From Acanthamoeba lenticulata (lineage: Eukaryota; Discosea; Longamoebia; Acanthamoebidae), in assembly GCA_002179805.1 (NCBI GenBank), contig NAVB01000418.1, forward strand, positions 1-31,437: a DNA stretch of 31,437 bases. The letters run 5' to 3'. Positions 1 through 9,787 of the stretch are shown piece by piece. The notes under the pieces were generated by a model, which ran no database searches, was not told the DNA's origin, and worked only from the letters and a program-made list of their open reading frames with translations. The position numbers and the translations under genes are program-made. Within the stretch, counting starts at the first letter, position 1. The number at the start of each line of letters is the position of its first letter.

Positions 1-88
1 CACAAAGGCTTAACAATTATTAATAAAAATAAAAATAATTATTAAAATTAAAATTAAAAACGGAAATGCAGGCAGGCCATGACGGTAC

Positions 89-735
89 CTCCATGAGCTG
101 GGTGACCATGATGAGCTCGCGCTCCTTGTCGACGCAGACGCCCATGAGGAGCACGACGTTGGGGTGAGCCACCTTGCGCATGAGGGCGCACTCGTTCCGG
201 AAATCATTGAGGACGGCCTCCACATCCTCCTGCGAGGTCCACTTGGGCGTGATGATCTTCACGGCCACACGGTGGCCGCGCAGCCGGCCCTCGTAGACGG
301 TACCGTAGGCACCCTTGCCCAGCTCCACGTTTTGACGGATGTCGATTTCTTCCCGCTTGAGGTTGAGCGAGAAGAACTCCTGTGAGAAGGCCGAGTCGGC
401 CGTGGCGCTGTGCGACGATGCGATGGGCTGCGAGACGCTGTTGTCATAGCGCGAAACGATCAGAGAATGCACAAGTGATCACTGAAGGATGTCTTACCTG
501 CCCTCGAGGAAGGGGTTGGCCGCCTGGCGCGAGCGCAGCTCAGCGGCGGTCCCGGCCGTCCGGCTGCTGTACGTGGACAGAGCGGAGAAGAAGAAGTGGC
601 ATTTAGGGCGGGGCACTAACGCTGGGTGGCGTGGACACTCGACGTTAGTAGGACGGACGCGTACCTACGAGTGTTGTACGAGCCAGAGCCGCCAGAGCCC
701 GACTGGCAGAGCAGTGCGTCGTTGCTGACGTCCAT
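89..735 (-). CDS. Protein kinase (tyrosine-kinase-like), N-terminal part; gene runs off the left edge
   Basis: Phosphotransferase that would move phosphate from ATP to protein. Three exons are visible: 735-665, 566-498 and 437-89. The last ends at a GT donor (88-87), and the AT-rich 1-88 is the start of the next intron, so the rest of the kinase domain lies outside the window. Reading phase is kept across both internal introns (98 and 60 nt). The 163 visible residues begin with a Ser/Gly-rich stretch, then the kinase domain: glycine loop GKGAYGTVYEG, VAVKII with the ATP-binding lysine, and HPNVVLLMGVC of the N lobe. Catalytic HRD and DFG motifs are not in the window. The style matches the many Raf/MLK-like kinases of Acanthamoeba, which often carry membrane or cyclase modules; whether this one does cannot be seen. 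The start is the first ATG in frame, about 45 bp past the stop of the upstream gene. Confidence 0.85.
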
Positions 736-821
736 GCCTCCGGCGCGCCGTATCTCCTCCCTTGGAAGTAATAAAAGATTAATACCTGAAATGCAGGCAT
801 AATTTGGATCTGGAGTAGAAC

Positions 822-1088
822 CTACCTGCGAGCTTGCTGAAGTGCATCCACGAGCTTCTCGCGCAGGTTGACGTCAATGCGCACCAGTTCGAGTTCCTCC
901 TCCTCTAACGCTTTCAACTCGTCGAGCAGGGCCGGAGCGAACTTGCCCTCGATCGTTTTAGTCACATGGGCAGCCAATTTGTCCTCAATTTGTGTCTTTT
1001 GATGTCTTGTGGTCTCGAGGCTGCGTAGAATGTCCTTCACATCAGACGTGTGAAAGGGGGGATCTCTTTTGCCTTGGCTTCCCGACAT
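822..1088 (-). CDS. Small coiled-coil protein, function unknown
   Basis: Single open frame of 88 residues starting at ATG 1088, family not recognised. The sequence is rich in Glu, Lys, Leu and Ala and should be almost wholly helical. The segment LLDELKALEEEELELVRIDV has heptad-like spacing and looks like a coiled coil, so a subunit of a larger complex is a fair guess but no more. There is no signal peptide or membrane segment. At the stop a possible 40-nt intron (825-786, GTAGG...CAG) is present. If spliced, the protein would simply gain one Tyr before a TAA at 781-779, so both forms give nearly the same product. It lies between polymerase eta and the left-edge kinase, all on the minus strand with very short gaps. 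Confidence is moderate because the protein is small. Confidence 0.6.
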   Translation of the reverse strand: MSGSQGKRDPPFHTSDVKDILRSLETTRHQKTQIEDKLAAHVTKTIEGKFAPALLDELKALEEEELELVRIDVNLREKLVDALQQARR

Positions 1089-1252
1089 TCTTCAACGTTG
1101 CGTAGTGTTCCCGCGCCTCACCGCGGTCACTGGCGTCAAGAGGGTGAACAGCGAGCAGGAGGCTGTTGTCGCGAAAGGAACGGCGTAGAATAACGCAGAA
1201 AAAAGCCCACGTAATAAAATATAAAAATTGGTATTTCTTCTAAAGAGGTCTT

Positions 1253-3434
1253 TCACTCAACCTCCTTGCCTTTCGCTGCTGGCGCAAAGTAGCGCAGAAC
1301 GGTGTTGGTCTGTGGCGGCGAAGCGTCGGTGTTCTTGGCTCGCTTCTTCGTCGTGCTTGGGCTCTTGCTTGGACTTGATGCTGGTGATGCACGCTTTGGC
1401 TGCCTCGATGAGGGTGACGTCGACGGCAGAGAGGGAAGAGAAGCCTTAGCTGGCGAGGGCGAGATCGGCAGAGTTGGCGACGGTGACGTGCTTACAGAAG
1501 AAGGAGGAGAAAAAGAGGAAGAAGACGATGACGAGGACGGCGAAGCGGCTGAGAAAAAGGAGGTTATGCCACCCTTTGGCTTCTCCATTGACTGGAAGTC
1601 GCGCACGCTCATCCCTGCCCACCGCACCTTCCACCTATTGGCAGCCAGCATTAGCAGAAACGCAGACACATGTGGGTAATGCTGGGACGCTCGTACGCGC
1701 GATCGCCCACAGCGGTGTTGAAGAGACTGAAGGCCTGGGCGCACATGGCGTCCACCAGCGTGGCCTCCTGACCTGGCGGGACGTCGATGCTCCTGTCGGC
1801 ACCTGCTTTCTGCAGATCACGAAGCCGATCAGCGATTCTGGCCATTGGCATCGAGTGCGCGCACTCCTTCTCGCCGACGAGCCGGAAACTAAAGAAGAAG
1901 GTCCGAGGCCGACGCTTCCACCGTAGCTCGTCCTCGGCCAGCCGTCTGCACAGCTCGTCGGCCAAGTAGCGAAGAATCTTCTTCAACTGGCGAACATCAT
2001 TCATGATCGACGTAAGCGACATTGAGGACATCAGCGACTTGGGCGGGCCTTTGTCCTTGACTGGCTCAGTGTCCACCCCGCTTCCAAGGCCATGTAGCCA
2101 CGCGGCCTTGTCATCGCCAAACGCACATCGAAGCTCTTCTAGCGGGACGAGAGCCAGGTCAGAGATGACCTTCACTCGTGACTGCCACTGTGGGTCATTG
2201 AGCAACAGAGTCCGCAATGGCTTGCCCAGCTTGACGCCTGTGAGTGAGATGAACGCCGTGAGTTTACTGTTCCATCCACAGGACACCACAAAGAGAGCGC
2301 ACCGAGCTGAGGGATCTTGTGGGGCGAATGGCGTGACAGCAAGGAGGCCACGCCGTTGGAAAGGATGGTGGTCTGCCCGTTTGGCTTGCTGCCACTCGAG
2401 CCCAGCTTTGCCAGGAACTTGTTAGGGGCAATCCCACACGAGGCGCGCAACCCTTTGGGACGGTCCCCCGGGAGGTAAGTTGTGCATCTTCAATTCGAGA
2501 CACAATGACGTACCGCACTTGGCCAACACTTCTTCGCGAAGAAGGGCTGCGATGCATGCGCCCTCTCGCAGCTGCACCTCTTGGAAGCCGGCCACGTGAG
2601 ACACTAGCCATACACTTCGCCGTTGGTAGGCCTGTACAGGAGCGTACCTTGCCCCTCAACTGAACCAGGCCAATCGTTTTGCTGGTGCTGAGTGAGCACT
2701 GCACCCTGCGATGCTGGTGAACGTCACAAGTTCAGATCATTGCCGATAGAGCCGGGGGGGGGGCAGGCTAAAGGAAAGGACCTGGCATATCATGTTCGTT
2801 CACCTGGAGGCGTTTCTGCAAGCGTGCAGCTGCCAAGGAGGTCACGTCCAAGTAGAAATCGTCGATGCTGGCCTTTTCTACTTCAACTGCACAATCATAT
2901 CAGGTCGGTTGCTCCTGAACGATCGACTCTGGCCTAAGTACCTTCATTTAGCTTGTCATGAGCAGGTCTCTCGAGGGTGTGCATAAGAGAAGCAAGAGTG
3001 GTTTGCAGTAGCGTTTGGACACCCGCAGAGGCCTTCTGGTAGTCCTCGTAGGTTACCTTCGACGTCCCGTCGCCTCTCCGGACGTGCACCCTGCAGCTCA
3101 CGATTAATGAAGCAAGCAGCAACAAAAGGAGAGCGGAACACACGTCTTTAATTCGGGACAAAGCCGCAGGGCTTCCGCCGGGGTCATGTGTTTCTTGACG
3201 CCCTTCTGACGGGCCTCGTAGTCGATAGAAATGATATCGTTGTGTTGCTGCACAGCCACCACTTGCCCTGCCAGCCTGGGGTCCTGCGCCTCGCCATCGT
3301 CAAGCTGGCACAAGAAGGAGGGAAAAGGCGGCAAGGGCTTTGCGTACCTTCAGCTTCTCCACTTGCACGAAGAAGCAATCTAAGTCCAGGTGAATCACCA
3401 CTCGTCTACTGGCGAGAAAGCCGTCTGCTTCCAT
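1253..3434 (-). CDS. POLH: DNA polymerase eta (Y-family translesion polymerase)
   Basis: Nuclear translesion polymerase that copies past damaged bases, classically UV dimers. Nine exons: 3434-3348, 3304-3144, 3090-2942, 2886-2804, 2687-2648, 2579-2514, 2452-2303, 2237-1697, 1634-1253. They sum to 1,659 nt, exactly 552 residues plus stop. Palm motif HLDLDCFFVQVE (catalytic D17) is the eta-type version; SIDDFYLD holds the other carboxylates D141 and D142. Fingers (IDYEARQKGVKKHM), the helix-hairpin region (CGIAPNKFLAKL) and the little finger up to VRWAGMSVRDF follow in order. The tail is Ser/Pro-rich with a basic stretch and two PCNA-box-like motifs, KGGITSFF (446-453) and TNTVLRYF (535-542). 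I see no UBZ zinc finger. The usual Glu after the palm Asp is Asp here. Iota was considered, but CFFVQVE and the little-finger pattern favour eta. Divergent from AP-4 sigma. Confidence 0.9.
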
Positions 3435-3564
3435 CTCGAGACAAGGAATAAAAAGGCAAAACGACCGTCTTAAAGGAATTTTTTCAACTCCTAAAATAAT
3501 GCACGCAAATATAATTTTAAATGAAACAAGCAACTTGATCTTGCGATTAATTCGGTGGTAGAGA
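3435..3564. promoter_or_regulatory. Divergent promoter, POLH and AP4S1
   Basis: Only 130 bp separate the two start codons on opposite strands, so both promoters and both 5' leaders must fit here. The stretch is clearly AT-richer than the flanking exons. No certain TATA box can be picked out. Confidence 0.5.
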
Positions 3565-4370
3565 ATGATAGAGTTCATTTTGTTGGTAAATAAGCAAGGA
3601 CAAACGCGTGTGTCAAAGTACTTCGACGTGCACCGATCACCCCGGGAGCGAGTGCTCTTCGAAACTGAAATCGTTCGCAAATGTTTGCTGCGAGCAGATG
3701 ATCAGGTTCCTTTCTCCCTTTTTTGTGCCTGGTTGCGCTCGTGAGCTAATGCGGCTTCGAATGCAGTGCGGATTTGTGGAGCTTGAGGGGCGCAAGGTGG
3801 TGTACCGGCGCTATGCGTCTCTGTTCTTTATCGTCGGTATTGACGACAACGAGGTGCCCTCCCGCTTCACAACCCACTTTGCAAAGCACCTTCTCATATC
3901 ACTCTTCCGGGCACACCCAGAACGAACTGGCCGTGTACGAGTTCATTCACAACCTCGTGGAGCTGTTCGACCGGTACTTTCACCAAGTGGTATGCCTCCT
4001 CTTCCCATGGTCGTGGTAGAGAGCGTCAGCCGCTGTGTCAATGCTCACCTCCTTCGTTGCTCCTCTGGTTGGCCATCCTGATCGCCAGTGCGAGCTGGAC
4101 GTATGTACCTCTCATCCCACGAGGCAGACAGTATCTGTTTGTTGACTTTGTGGGGAACAGATCATGTTCAACCTCGAGAAGGCGCACATCATCATCGACG
4201 AGATGCTCGTGAACGGTAAGCACCCTATTCCACCTCTCTGCCTGACGTTCGACCTTCACCGCCTCATTGACAACATACGCACGACCTCAGGCTGCATCAC
4301 AGAGACGAGTCAGGCGGAGGTGCTCGACCAGATGGCGCTCATCGACCTCGAAGTCTCACGAGGGAAGTGA
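3565..4370 (+). CDS. AP4S1: AP-4 adaptor complex, sigma subunit
   Basis: Small chain of the AP-4 adaptor heterotetramer, which sorts cargo at the trans-Golgi network without clathrin. Six exons: 3565-3705, 3767-3853, 3921-3989, 4089-4100, 4161-4215, 4291-4370. The sum is 444 nt, 147 residues plus stop, the normal sigma length. The N-terminus MIEFILLVNKQGQTRVSKYF is the longin-like fold of sigma chains. AP-4-type rather than AP-1/2/3-type wording is seen in YRRYASLFFIVGIDDNE, YEFIHNLVELFDRYF, MFNLEKAHIIIDEM and NGCITETSQAEVL. Exon 4 is a 12-nt micro-exon coding only CELD, needed to restore the invariant CELD/SELD before the IMFN strand. A polyadenylation hexamer lies 69 nt past the stop. AP-4 has been lost in many lineages, so its presence is informative. 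Confidence 0.92.
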
Positions 4371-4438
4371 AACGTCGGTCAAGTCTCTACATCTTCTCTT
4401 TTACTTATTGTTATCTACTTGTTCAATTTGCTGCATAC

Positions 4439-4444
4439 AATAAA
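4439..4444 (+). terminator. Polyadenylation signal AATAAA for AP4S1
   Basis: Canonical AATAAA 69 nt after the AP-4 sigma stop codon, in an AT-rich stretch. It is only 8 nt from the mirror-image signal of the convergent gene. Confidence 0.6.
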
Positions 4445-4452
4445 GGCACATG

Positions 4453-4458
4453 TTTATT
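4453..4458 (-). terminator. Polyadenylation signal (minus strand) for the four-TM gene
   Basis: AATAAA on the minus strand (TTTATT on plus), about 185 nt past the stop of the four-TM gene. If used, the two convergent transcripts would overlap at their 3' ends. Confidence 0.45.
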
Positions 4459-4642
4459 GTTGTTGAAGAGGTGGTGGTAGTATATCACCAATAAATAGAA
4501 GGTGGCCAGGAGGCCACAGCTGAGGATCAGCACAATAGAAGACAAGAGAGAAGCCACACCACCGTGCTCGGCTACGGGCAGGTGGCGCGGGTCAGAAGAG
4601 GGTTTCAAAACTGGCGAAGAGGGGTTGATGGTTCTTCGCCCT

Positions 4643-6114
4643 CTAGACCTGGTCCTGGGCCTGGAGCTCCTCGATCTTGCGCCTGAGCCTGCTCTGGACG
4701 GGGTGCGGGAGCTCGAGCTCCTTGAACTCCTTGTCGGTCATGTTGACGAAGAAGTCGAGGTCGGTGATCTTGAGGCGGCGGAATTCGGCGCGGACGGCAT
4801 CGAGCTCCTTGCGGTCCTTGGGGTCGTTCTCGTCAAAGATGGCCTTGAGGGTGTCATCGAGGTCCACCATCAGGTAGCCGCGGTCACGCCGGCGCTTGCG
4901 GTCCTTGTCCTTGCTGCGCTCCGAGTTGATGAGCGCGAGCAGGCGGGCGATGACGGCCGCCGTCAGGCCCATCTTCTTCAGGTCGGACTCGTTCAGCTTG
5001 AGCAGCTTGCGCCTCTTGTAGATCTTGTTCTTCTTCAGCGTCTTCTCGATCTCCTCCAGCTCGGCCGCGTCGCTGCCGTTGTTCTCGTCGTACTCGGTGA
5101 ACAGCGTGCTCTTCAGGTCGCTCTGCAGCTCGTGCAGCTCGTCGTCGGACTCGCTCGACGTGTCGCTCGAGTCGCTGGACTCGGCCTTCTTCTTCTTTTC
5201 CTTGGGCATCTTCTGCATCGGCGTGCCCTCGAGCTCGCTCGAGCGGCTCTCGAAGCAGCCGAAGAACATCCACAGCAGCGCTGCACCATCACGTCCCACG
5301 ACCACGCGTGAGCTCGCCGCACCAGCCACGGATCAAGGCCGAAAGGCACGTACAGTAGAGCATGATGAGGGCAAAGAGCGCGGCCTCGATCACGGCCCAG
5401 GCCAGCGCGGCATTCCACTTGGGCGGGATCTCGCTGCACTTGGTCTCCGGGTCGATGAAGTCTGCGGGGCGGGCCCAGTCCTTCTTCTCCTCAAACTGGC
5501 GCGCTGTGTTGTGGACGTGTCAGTGCCCCGCAGGCCATCGAGGCGACTCCCAGGAGGAAAAACAGGAAACGTACAGGTGGTGGCAACGACCGAGGCGTAA
5601 AGGCCGAACATCACCAGGGAGAGCAGGAACACGGGGATGGGCAGGAGGAAGCTGGTGACCCAGTTCGGCCGGCAGCACGAGATGAGGGCGCCCAGCACGG
5701 TGACCAGGATGAACGGGATCAGGACGATGCCGACCACGAACGACACGCAGCCTGGTTTTTGAGAAGCATAGGAAAGTGTCAATTTACCGAACTCGTCGAT
5801 CGTGCTTGAATAATGACGAACCAATAAGAAAAATTCAAGATAAATACCTAGACCTAGAATAGAAGATGTGAAGCAACAAGAGGTGGGGGAGCGATGAGGT
5901 GCACGCGGTGAGGCGTACCAGCAGCAAGGCCGAGGTTGGCAGCAGAGTCACGCATCTTGGCGTCGTCGTGGCACCACCGGAGCTCCCCATCTTCAGAGTC
6001 GTTCCAGTTGCGGACGTCGGCGTAGAGGCCCACCACGATGGGCGAGATGATGACGGCCAGGACGGCAATGAGGGCCACCAGTCCGGCACAGAGTCGGTGT
6101 AAGATGAGGCACAT
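4643..6114 (-). CDS. Four-TM membrane protein with an acidic linker and two SAM-like helical segments
   Basis: Not a family I can name. Four exons, 6114-5919, 5751-5575, 5503-5354 and 5280-4643, sum to 1,161 nt: 386 residues plus stop with phase kept at every junction. Residues about 10-33, 68-92, 97-121 and 153-184 are long hydrophobic helices. Between TM3 and TM4 a short polar loop holds a Cys. A long, presumably cytosolic tail follows: a Lys cluster, an acidic Ser/Asp/Glu run, then two segments resembling SAM domains, about 248-297 (LLKLNESDLKKMGL) and 333-382 (FFVNMTDKEFKELELPHPVQ), split by a Lys/Arg-rich spacer. SAM domains mediate protein or RNA binding and oligomerise, so the tail could cluster the protein; that is inference. 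The start is the first ATG before TM1. The upstream open frame to 6363 lacks an ATG in frame and is taken as leader. Confidence 0.8.
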
Positions 6115-6893
6115 GGTTCTCTCTTCTGTATTATTGCGAACGGTCAGCGGCGGTGAAGTCGGCTTGAGCAAGTCGCCAGGTGGTGCTAAGAAAGGAAGAC
6201 AAGACCGGAGCAGCTGCTTGTGCGAGAGAGACCTGTTGGCGCGGGTGAGCTGTTGGTTGGGAGTGGGCTGTTGAAAAGAAGAAGAGGCACGCCTTCTGCA
6301 AATGTACTCTACCGCGGGGCGGAAGTAGGGCAACACCGTCGGAGCAACCGCGTCTGGCGCCAATCCCGTTGTCTAATCCCAAGCGACCGGACCATCCGCC
6401 TTTAGTGGCCCTCATCTCGGTCGATACCACCAACGCATGGTCTTCAAAGAAGCCAACTCCCTCCTGCCCAATCCTTTGTGTGAGCACGCAACGGCAAGGC
6501 GTTCCTGGCCGTTTGCCGATAGGCTGTTGCTCTAAAGTGTGTCTCTTTCTTTGTAGGAGCTGAAGAAGACCGATCCACGTCATACGCCTGCAGTTTACCA
6601 CTGCGTTCGTGCCTCGCCTTTTCCTTGCACATGGCCTACTACCACCCCTTCGATTGGCCTACACATCATGATGCTGTTCATTCTATGTTCTCGTTTGGCG
6701 AACCATTTCCACAACGCATAACGGGGTTGGGTGCTGCGCCCCTTCTATCGTTCTCAACAATGCCTTCACGTCTATGCCAAACAAGCCAACACTCCATGTA
6801 TTGTTGTCGCCGTGTGACGCCTCGTCTCCTACAAAAAACGACGGGGCATGACGCCTCTCTCCCCACGCCTGTCGCTCACATGATGCCCGGGTC
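6115..6893. other. Gene-free interval between two minus-strand genes
   Basis: About 780 bp holding the promoter and 5' leader of the four-TM gene and the 3' end of the 162-residue gene. Short open frames on both strands here have no family resemblance, no splice-consistent continuation and no coding-like composition. I see no tRNA or other RNA gene. Confidence 0.5.
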
Positions 6894-7530
6894 TCAGAGA
6901 TCGGGATTGACTTGCACGTCAAGCCTCTCCAGCGGGGCGGCGTGGGCGTGCAGGTCGTCGTCGTTGCTGTGGATCGCGACCACAAGGGACTCGTGGCTTG
7001 CTGGCGATGCTGAAGTGGCGGTGGTGGAAGCTTCAGTGGGCTCGCCAGTGAGGTTGCGTCGCTTCTCCTGGATGAGCTCGACCGTCTGCGCATAGATGGT
7101 GGTGGCGGCCTCAACGCTCTCGTTGACCTTTGCCACCGCGGTAGCCACATAGGGATTCGTCATGGCCATGCTGCCGACCTCGGTCGTCTTCTCCCACGCC
7201 TTCTCCGTCACCCGATGCCGCCCTGCGCCAACAGGAGTGAGCTACGTGGACCTCAAGATGTTGCACTTGAACGAGAGCAAAGGAGGCGTACGGTCAAATG
7301 AGTTCACATAGTCGACTGTGGCATGCCAGATAGACTCCAGCGCCAGGACAGACTCGGCGAGGACCTCGGCCACTGGCGAGTATTCCTGCGCGGGTAAAGC
7401 ACGTTTAGCGGTCATGACGTGGCCACGGGACAAACATGATGCGGGGCCGAAGATGCAAGCTCACCTTCTGCTCGGGTATGCTGGAAGGATGATCAATATG
7501 AATGCTGATCTCGTCCTGCTTCTGTTCCAT
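6894..7530 (-). CDS. Hypothetical 162-residue helical protein
   Basis: Not recognised. Three exons, 7530-7465, 7385-7292 and 7222-6894, sum to 489 nt (162 residues plus stop) with clean GT-AG introns of 79 and 69 nt. The start ATG opens MEQKQDEISIHIDHP. The middle, about residues 23-115, is a run of amphipathic helix rich in Ala, Val, Glu and Thr (NPYVATAV, NESVEAATTIYAQTVELI), which could coat a membrane or lipid surface or form a helical bundle; this is a guess. The tail is Thr/Ser/Ala-rich, then acidic and His-containing, probably disordered. There is no signal peptide or true membrane segment. It follows the potassium channel gene on the same strand with about 200 bp between them. Confidence 0.7.
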
Positions 7531-7737
7531 CTTGATTTATGTTGTGTGATCTCTTCAGAATCAGATCTGTTTACCAGCGCAGATAGATCCAATCAATTTG
7601 TATGGCGATCAAGCTGTCTTGTGTCTTTGGCGCGGTTTCGGAGCACAACAACGGAGACTCAGAAAAATGTCAAGCATGTTGCCACGTGTCGTCGCGTTCT
7701 TTTCATTCCAATGGTTCTCGCGAGGGCACAAGTACTC

Positions 7738-9787
7738 TCAGATGAGCCGATCCTCGGCTTGGATGCTGCCGCGAATCGTTGAGGAAGACTTTCGCTGCTT
7801 GCCCTTGGGTGAAACGGCCTCCGTAGATGGGCCACCGCGATAAGGCGGTTGGGCGGCGACGGGCTCGATGTCGTGAAAGCGCGAGAAGTCCACCACGTAC
7901 TTGCCCGTCTTCTTGTTCTGGTCCACCACCGACACCAGTCGCGCGCCCCAAATGATTTCTGATGCACCACCGGCGCGATTTGTCGACGATGTCAATCGAG
8001 CACATACACAAGAAAGGCTGCAGTCTGAGGACGTACCTCGGTACGTATAGGACCAACGGGCCTGCAGCTGCTCCGAGCAACCCTGCAAACGCCCGCTTCA
8101 TCAGGAAAACACGCACAAATTGAAGGTGGAAAGCCAAAGAGCAAGTGTTTGATACCTCGTCGGTGCCGTCAAAGACGGCGATGATCTCGCTGGCCGAATC
8201 GGCCAGCGAGTTGGGGGTGGCGCCAAACAGTGGACTCCGCTCGTCCATGACGTGTATCACTGTCCACGGCAGCGGCAGCAGAGCCGACGCAAAGTCCACG
8301 CCGCGCGCTCTGCGCCCTCGCCCAGCTCGAGCCCGTCAGCCACTTGCCTGTCTGCTCAGGTTCGGGCCACAACACATACACACACGTACCGATACTCCAT
8401 TGAGTTGATCTCAAAGTTGAGTTCGTGAATGCGAAAGGTCTCTTCGGGCTCCCCGCTGCCGCCTCCTCGCGGCCATCCCTCGTTCTCGACGTCCGGCCGC
8501 AGCTGCTGGACGGGCTCCCATCGGAGCAGCAGCAACCGAAAGCGCGGCTCGCACACTTGGCTCCGCCTGCCCCGTCACGTCGCCCACACGGCGGCGTTCC
8601 CGTGTGTGAGAGAGCGTCCGGCCTGGCACAGAAAACGGGCGTGCGAGGCGAGGCTGTCGGCACCGTGTGTTGGCAAAGCGCAGAACGAGGCAGGGAGCGC
8701 CGCCCTGCACGTAGGAGCCCTCCGACAGGCGGTCCGGGTTGCCCTGCCAGTAGCGCTCCTGTTCGTTGACCACGGCCAGCTCGGAGAACATGATGTACCG
8801 CTTCTGGCGCGACGGCCGCCCGATCTTGGCAAACACAAAGCCTGCACGGCAACAAAAGTGGCACAGAGGACGGCAAAGGCCGCTCGGCTTCTACGCATCA
8901 GCCTGCGCTCCGTGGCGAGCACGACGTAGTGGGCCCAAGGCTATGCGCGGTCGAGGCTGCTCCCATAAAGGCCGTACCGGTGATGATGGCGGTGGAGAGC
9001 ATGCCCCAGAAGGCCTGGATGCAGACAAGCACGTTGCAGTAGACCGACTCGGGGCTCATCCCGCCGTAGCCTGCACCACACACCGGCCTCAGTCCCCGGC
9101 CTGCCCGCGTGCAGGCAGACGAGCAAGGCTGGAGGCGAACCGATGGTTTGCATGGTCTGCACAGAGAAGAAGAAGCATGTCCAAAAGTTGATCAACTGGG
9201 AGTTATTCGACGCCTCGAAACCACGCAGGCCTTCCGTGTCTGCACTCATGCACAAGTGGCTCGAGGTGAGCAACACTTGCGCGAGACGCGAGCCGCACAA
9301 AGACGTACCCTGATAGTAGAGGAGCGCGAAGAACAAGTGCTCGATGAAGAAGAACAGGGAGAGGCCGATGAGGAGCTTCCACCACTTCGTGTCCAGCAAA
9401 GCGTGGTACAGGTCGGCTATTTTATGATTTTAACGAGTTTATTATTCAATTTATATAAATATATATATTTTCAAAAACAGCAAGGATAAACATACCAAAG
9501 AACGGAGCGATTGGGGCACCGCGTCGGTGGAGGTTGAACTTGTAGGGGTTGTCTCGTGTGATGAGGCGGCACTGAATGGAATCACTGAGAGGCATCCAGC
9601 CACCCCTCCTGCCAGACCACCTCTCCCAGCACTTGCCCCACCGCCCGCGTGGCGTGAAGAGGGACGAAGAGCTGCCTGCAGCATGCCCCTCGAAGATGGG
9701 AGGCAACATGCTCCCATGCAGCTGCTGGCCTGGGAACACGTTGAGTTCATCGGCATACGCCAGGTCGTAGCTGCTGTGTGGCTCCAT
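7738..9787 (-). CDS. Inward-rectifier potassium channel (Kir/KirBac family)
   Basis: Tetrameric potassium channel of a cell membrane. Nine exons: 9787-9496, 9416-9309, 9239-9141, 9070-8978, 8841-8664, 8566-8390, 8309-8156, 8082-8037, 7958-7738; 1,368 nt, 455 residues plus stop. After a variable N-terminus comes the slide-helix region (FADLYHALLDTKWW), TM1 (LLIGLSLFFFIEHLFFALLY), the pore helix and selectivity filter TIGYG (165-169), then TM2 ending at FVFAKIGRPSRQ. The cytoplasmic immunoglobulin-like domain is clear: HVMDERSPLFGATPNSLAD, VFDGTDE, EIIWGARLVSVVD, GKYVVDFSRFHDIEP. Its wording is as close to bacterial KirBac as to animal Kir. The residue at the rectification-controller position of TM2 (Asp in strong rectifiers) is Thr. 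The C-terminus is Ser/Lys-rich. It shares an 86-bp divergent promoter with the FtsJ gene. Confidence 0.92.

Noticed and set aside
1651..1697. Frameshift or pseudogene signature near the end of POLH
   Set aside because: A 62-nt GTACG...TAG intron (1696-1635) restores frame and joins the last little-finger strand, so the gene is intact.
2750..2765. Long G homopolymer in POLH as a possible sequencing fault in coding DNA
   Set aside because: It falls inside the 116-nt intron 2803-2688 and does not affect the protein.
6115..6363. N-terminal extension of the four-TM protein
   Set aside because: No in-frame ATG upstream of 6114 and no resemblance to coding sequence; treated as 5' leader.
6625..7095. 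Plus-strand open frame overlapping the end of the 162-residue gene
   Set aside because: Cys/Ser/His-rich with no family signal and no splice-consistent neighbours; the overlapping minus-strand exon fits a complete model.
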